Source: Algoriphagus halophilus
GTDB lineage: Bacteria; Bacteroidota; Bacteroidia; Cytophagales; Cyclobacteriaceae
Assembly (NCBI RefSeq): GCF_900129785.1
Contig: NZ_FSRC01000002.1
Location: forward strand, 930,001-994,000
Direction: 5' to 3'
DNA length: 64,000 nt
Positions 62,543 through 64,000 of this stretch are shown in pieces. The first letter of the stretch is position 1; each line of letters begins with the position of its first letter. The position numbers and the translations under genes are program-made. The notes under the pieces were generated by a model. It did no database searches. It saw nothing but the letters and a program-made list of their open reading frames with translations, and had not been told where the DNA came from.

Positions 62543-63958
62543 ATGACAGGAGATCACGATCACGAGTGGGAAAATGATAAAAAGCTGGTAGAGCGGTTTG
62601 AAAATTCCCTGAAATCCAATTTAGAATTGTATTTTGAAGAGGAGGAATTAGAGGATATTATCCGATATTATTTTGATCAGCAAAAGTTCCTTAAAGCCTT
62701 GAGGGCTAGTGAGTTCTCTTTGGAAAAATTCCCCTATTCAGTAGAGATAAAATTGTTAAAAGCGCAATGCTTGATATTCAATGATGAATTGGAAGAAGGC
62801 TTGAGCATATTAGAGAATATCAACAATATTTCTCCTAACAATGAGGATATCCTTTTAGCCTTAGCCAATGCGCATATTTTGGCAGGAAGCCCCCAATACG
62901 GTATTGAATTATTGGAAAATTTTCTGCCCTTGGCAGAAGATAAGGCAGAGGTCTATTATTCGCTGGGAAATCTGTACAGAGCGACCAGTGACAATAAAAA
63001 AGCATCTTACTATTTCAAGGAAGCGGTGAAGCACCGAATCAATCATGAAGATGCACTTTTCCAGTTGGCAATGATCACGGAAGAGGAAGGATCTTTTGAT
63101 GAGATTCTTCAGTTCTACCAAGAGTTTATTGATCAGGATCCCTATAGTGCAGGAGCTTGGTATAATTTAGGTGTGGTTTACAACAGGCTCGGAAGATTTG
63201 AGGAAGCAATCAAAGCCTATGATTATGCCATCATTATCGATGATTCTTTTGCCTCGGCTTATTTCAATTTGGGTAATGCCTTAATGAATACAGAGCAATA
63301 TGAACTTGCTTTGGAAGCCTATCAAAATACCATCAATTGTGAAGGTGCCAATGCGGAGAATTGTTGCTACATGGGTGCTGCTTATGAAAAGTTGGGAAAT
63401 ATTGAAGGGGCCTTTAAATATTTCAAAAAAGCAGCGAAGTTGGATGAAGAGTATGACGATGCCTGGTTTGGATTGGGCATGTGTATGTTAAAAAAAGAGA
63501 AATTTTTTGAAGCGATTCACTACTTCAAGAAAGCGCTCAATTTGAATAAACAAAGTCCAAATTACTGGGTGGGTCTGGCTGATGCAGAGTTTAACTTGGG
63601 TAATTTACAAGCCAGTTCAGAGGCTTATGAAGAAGCTATCAACCTGGAACCCGGTATTTTAGAGACTTATATTAACCTATCGTTGATCTATTTTGATCAA
63701 AATAGATTTGAAGAAGCCGTGGACGTGATCAGTGAAGGAATTGACGAACTTCCTGAGGAAGCGGAGCTGTATTATCGTATGGTTGTTTTTCAAATCAAAC
63801 TAGCCAATTACAAAGAAGCGTTTTCATATTTGGAAAATGCATTAACTTTGGCCTACGATAGGCACGTGGTCTTGTACGAATTAATGCCAGAGCTGGAAAA
63901 GCAAAAGGCTATGTCCAAGATCATCGCCCAGTATCGGGAAGAAAATCCTGAGACTTAA
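62543..63958 (+). CDS. Tetratricopeptide repeat protein
   Basis: 471 residues. TPR units from about residue 40 to the end, for example AGAWYNLGVVYNRLGRFEEAIKAYDYAI, SAYFNLGNALMNTEQYELALEAYQ and YWVGLADAEFNLGNLQASSEAYEEAI-type repeats. No signal peptide or enzymatic domain. Scaffold role expected; partner unknown. Confidence 0.9.
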   Translation: MTGDHDHEWENDKKLVERFENSLKSNLELYFEEEELEDIIRYYFDQQKFLKALRASEFSLEKFPYSVEIKLLKAQCLIFNDELEEGLSILENINNISPNNEDILLALANAHILAGSPQYGIELLENFLPLAEDKAEVYYSLGNLYRATSDNKKASYYFKEAVKHRINHEDALFQLAMITEEEGSFDEILQFYQEFIDQDPYSAGAWYNLGVVYNRLGRFEEAIKAYDYAIIIDDSFASAYFNLGNALMNTEQYELALEAYQNTINCEGANAENCCYMGAAYEKLGNIEGAFKYFKKAAKLDEEYDDAWFGLGMCMLKKEKFFEAIHYFKKALNLNKQSPNYWVGLADAEFNLGNLQASSEAYEEAINLEPGILETYINLSLIYFDQNRFEEAVDVISEGIDELPEEAELYYRMVVFQIKLANYKEAFSYLENALTLAYDRHVVLYELMPELEKQKAMSKIIAQYREENPET

Positions 63959-63976
63959 CATATTAAAACCTAGCCA

Positions 63977-64000
63977 ATGAATTATGAGCTGAAGAACATC
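63977..64000 (+). CDS. Start of a further gene (partial)
   Basis: An ATG 18 nt after the TPR stop opens a frame reading MNYELKNI up to the window edge. Eight codons are too few to name it. The spacing suggests it is co-transcribed with the TPR gene. Confidence 0.4.

Noticed and set aside
63977..64000. Naming the right-edge gene as phosphosulfolactate synthase from gene-order memory
   Set aside because: Only eight codons are present; this is a guess, so no product was assigned.

Overview
The window looks like a chromosomal segment of a member of the Bacteroidota, most likely a Cyclobacteriaceae bacterium close to Algoriphagus. Supporting this are the low-to-moderate GC content, A-rich leaders with few Shine-Dalgarno sequences, promoter elements resembling TAnnTTTG, many Sec-type lipoproteins with acidic or Lys-rich residues after the lipobox cysteine, a carboxypeptidase-regulatory-domain TonB receptor, and a carotenoid cluster with a fused CrtYc-Yd lycopene cyclase. 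I see no tRNA, rRNA, CRISPR array, integrase or insertion sequence. The genus is an inference.

Layout. 1-4.3 kb: a serine hydrolase (running off the left edge), an AONS-like PLP enzyme and a VOC protein on the minus strand, divergent from patatin, methyltransferase and TRIC-type channel genes. 4.4-17.2 kb: the most striking block, a minus-strand run of eleven paralogous lipoproteins of about 370-430 aa (DUF4221-like, probable beta-propellers), spaced from an 8-nt overlap to a 51-nt gap. One copy is frameshifted and another looks mosaic. 17.3-25.1 kb: a carotenoid locus (cruF-like, crtZ, a CarH/LitR-type B12-binding MerR regulator, an ECF sigma factor, crtI, crtB, crtYcd, ispH, crtW). An 11-bp inverted repeat brackets the promoter of the sigma-crt operon, so the locus reads as a B12/light-controlled pigment switch. 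crtE and crtD are not in the window.

25.2-38.4 kb: a TonB receptor, small envelope proteins, aquaporin, a zinc-ribbon metallopeptidase, a GH28 enzyme, a ferredoxin-nucleotide cyclase-globin fusion, a secreted amidohydrolase, a Dabb protein, and two adjacent secreted beta-propellers, one with a Met/His-rich loop. 38.5-54.9 kb: mostly housekeeping genes (radA, polA, amidase, gpmI, nadC, corA, queG), ending in a VWA/AAA+ pair whose ATPase motifs deviate from consensus. 55-58.3 kb: a cobalamin riboswitch with visible B12 box and P1 stem, followed after a long leader by metE. 58.3-64 kb: hflX, a polysaccharide-type group (rmlC, cpsB-like PHP phosphatase, an epimerase), a TPR protein and the first codons of another gene.

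Vitamin B12 appears as a signal in two unrelated places: a riboswitch over metE and a CarH-type photoreceptor over the carotenoid genes. Many start codons were moved from the longest reading frame to the one that gives a proper signal peptide or family-like N-terminus; each such choice is stated.
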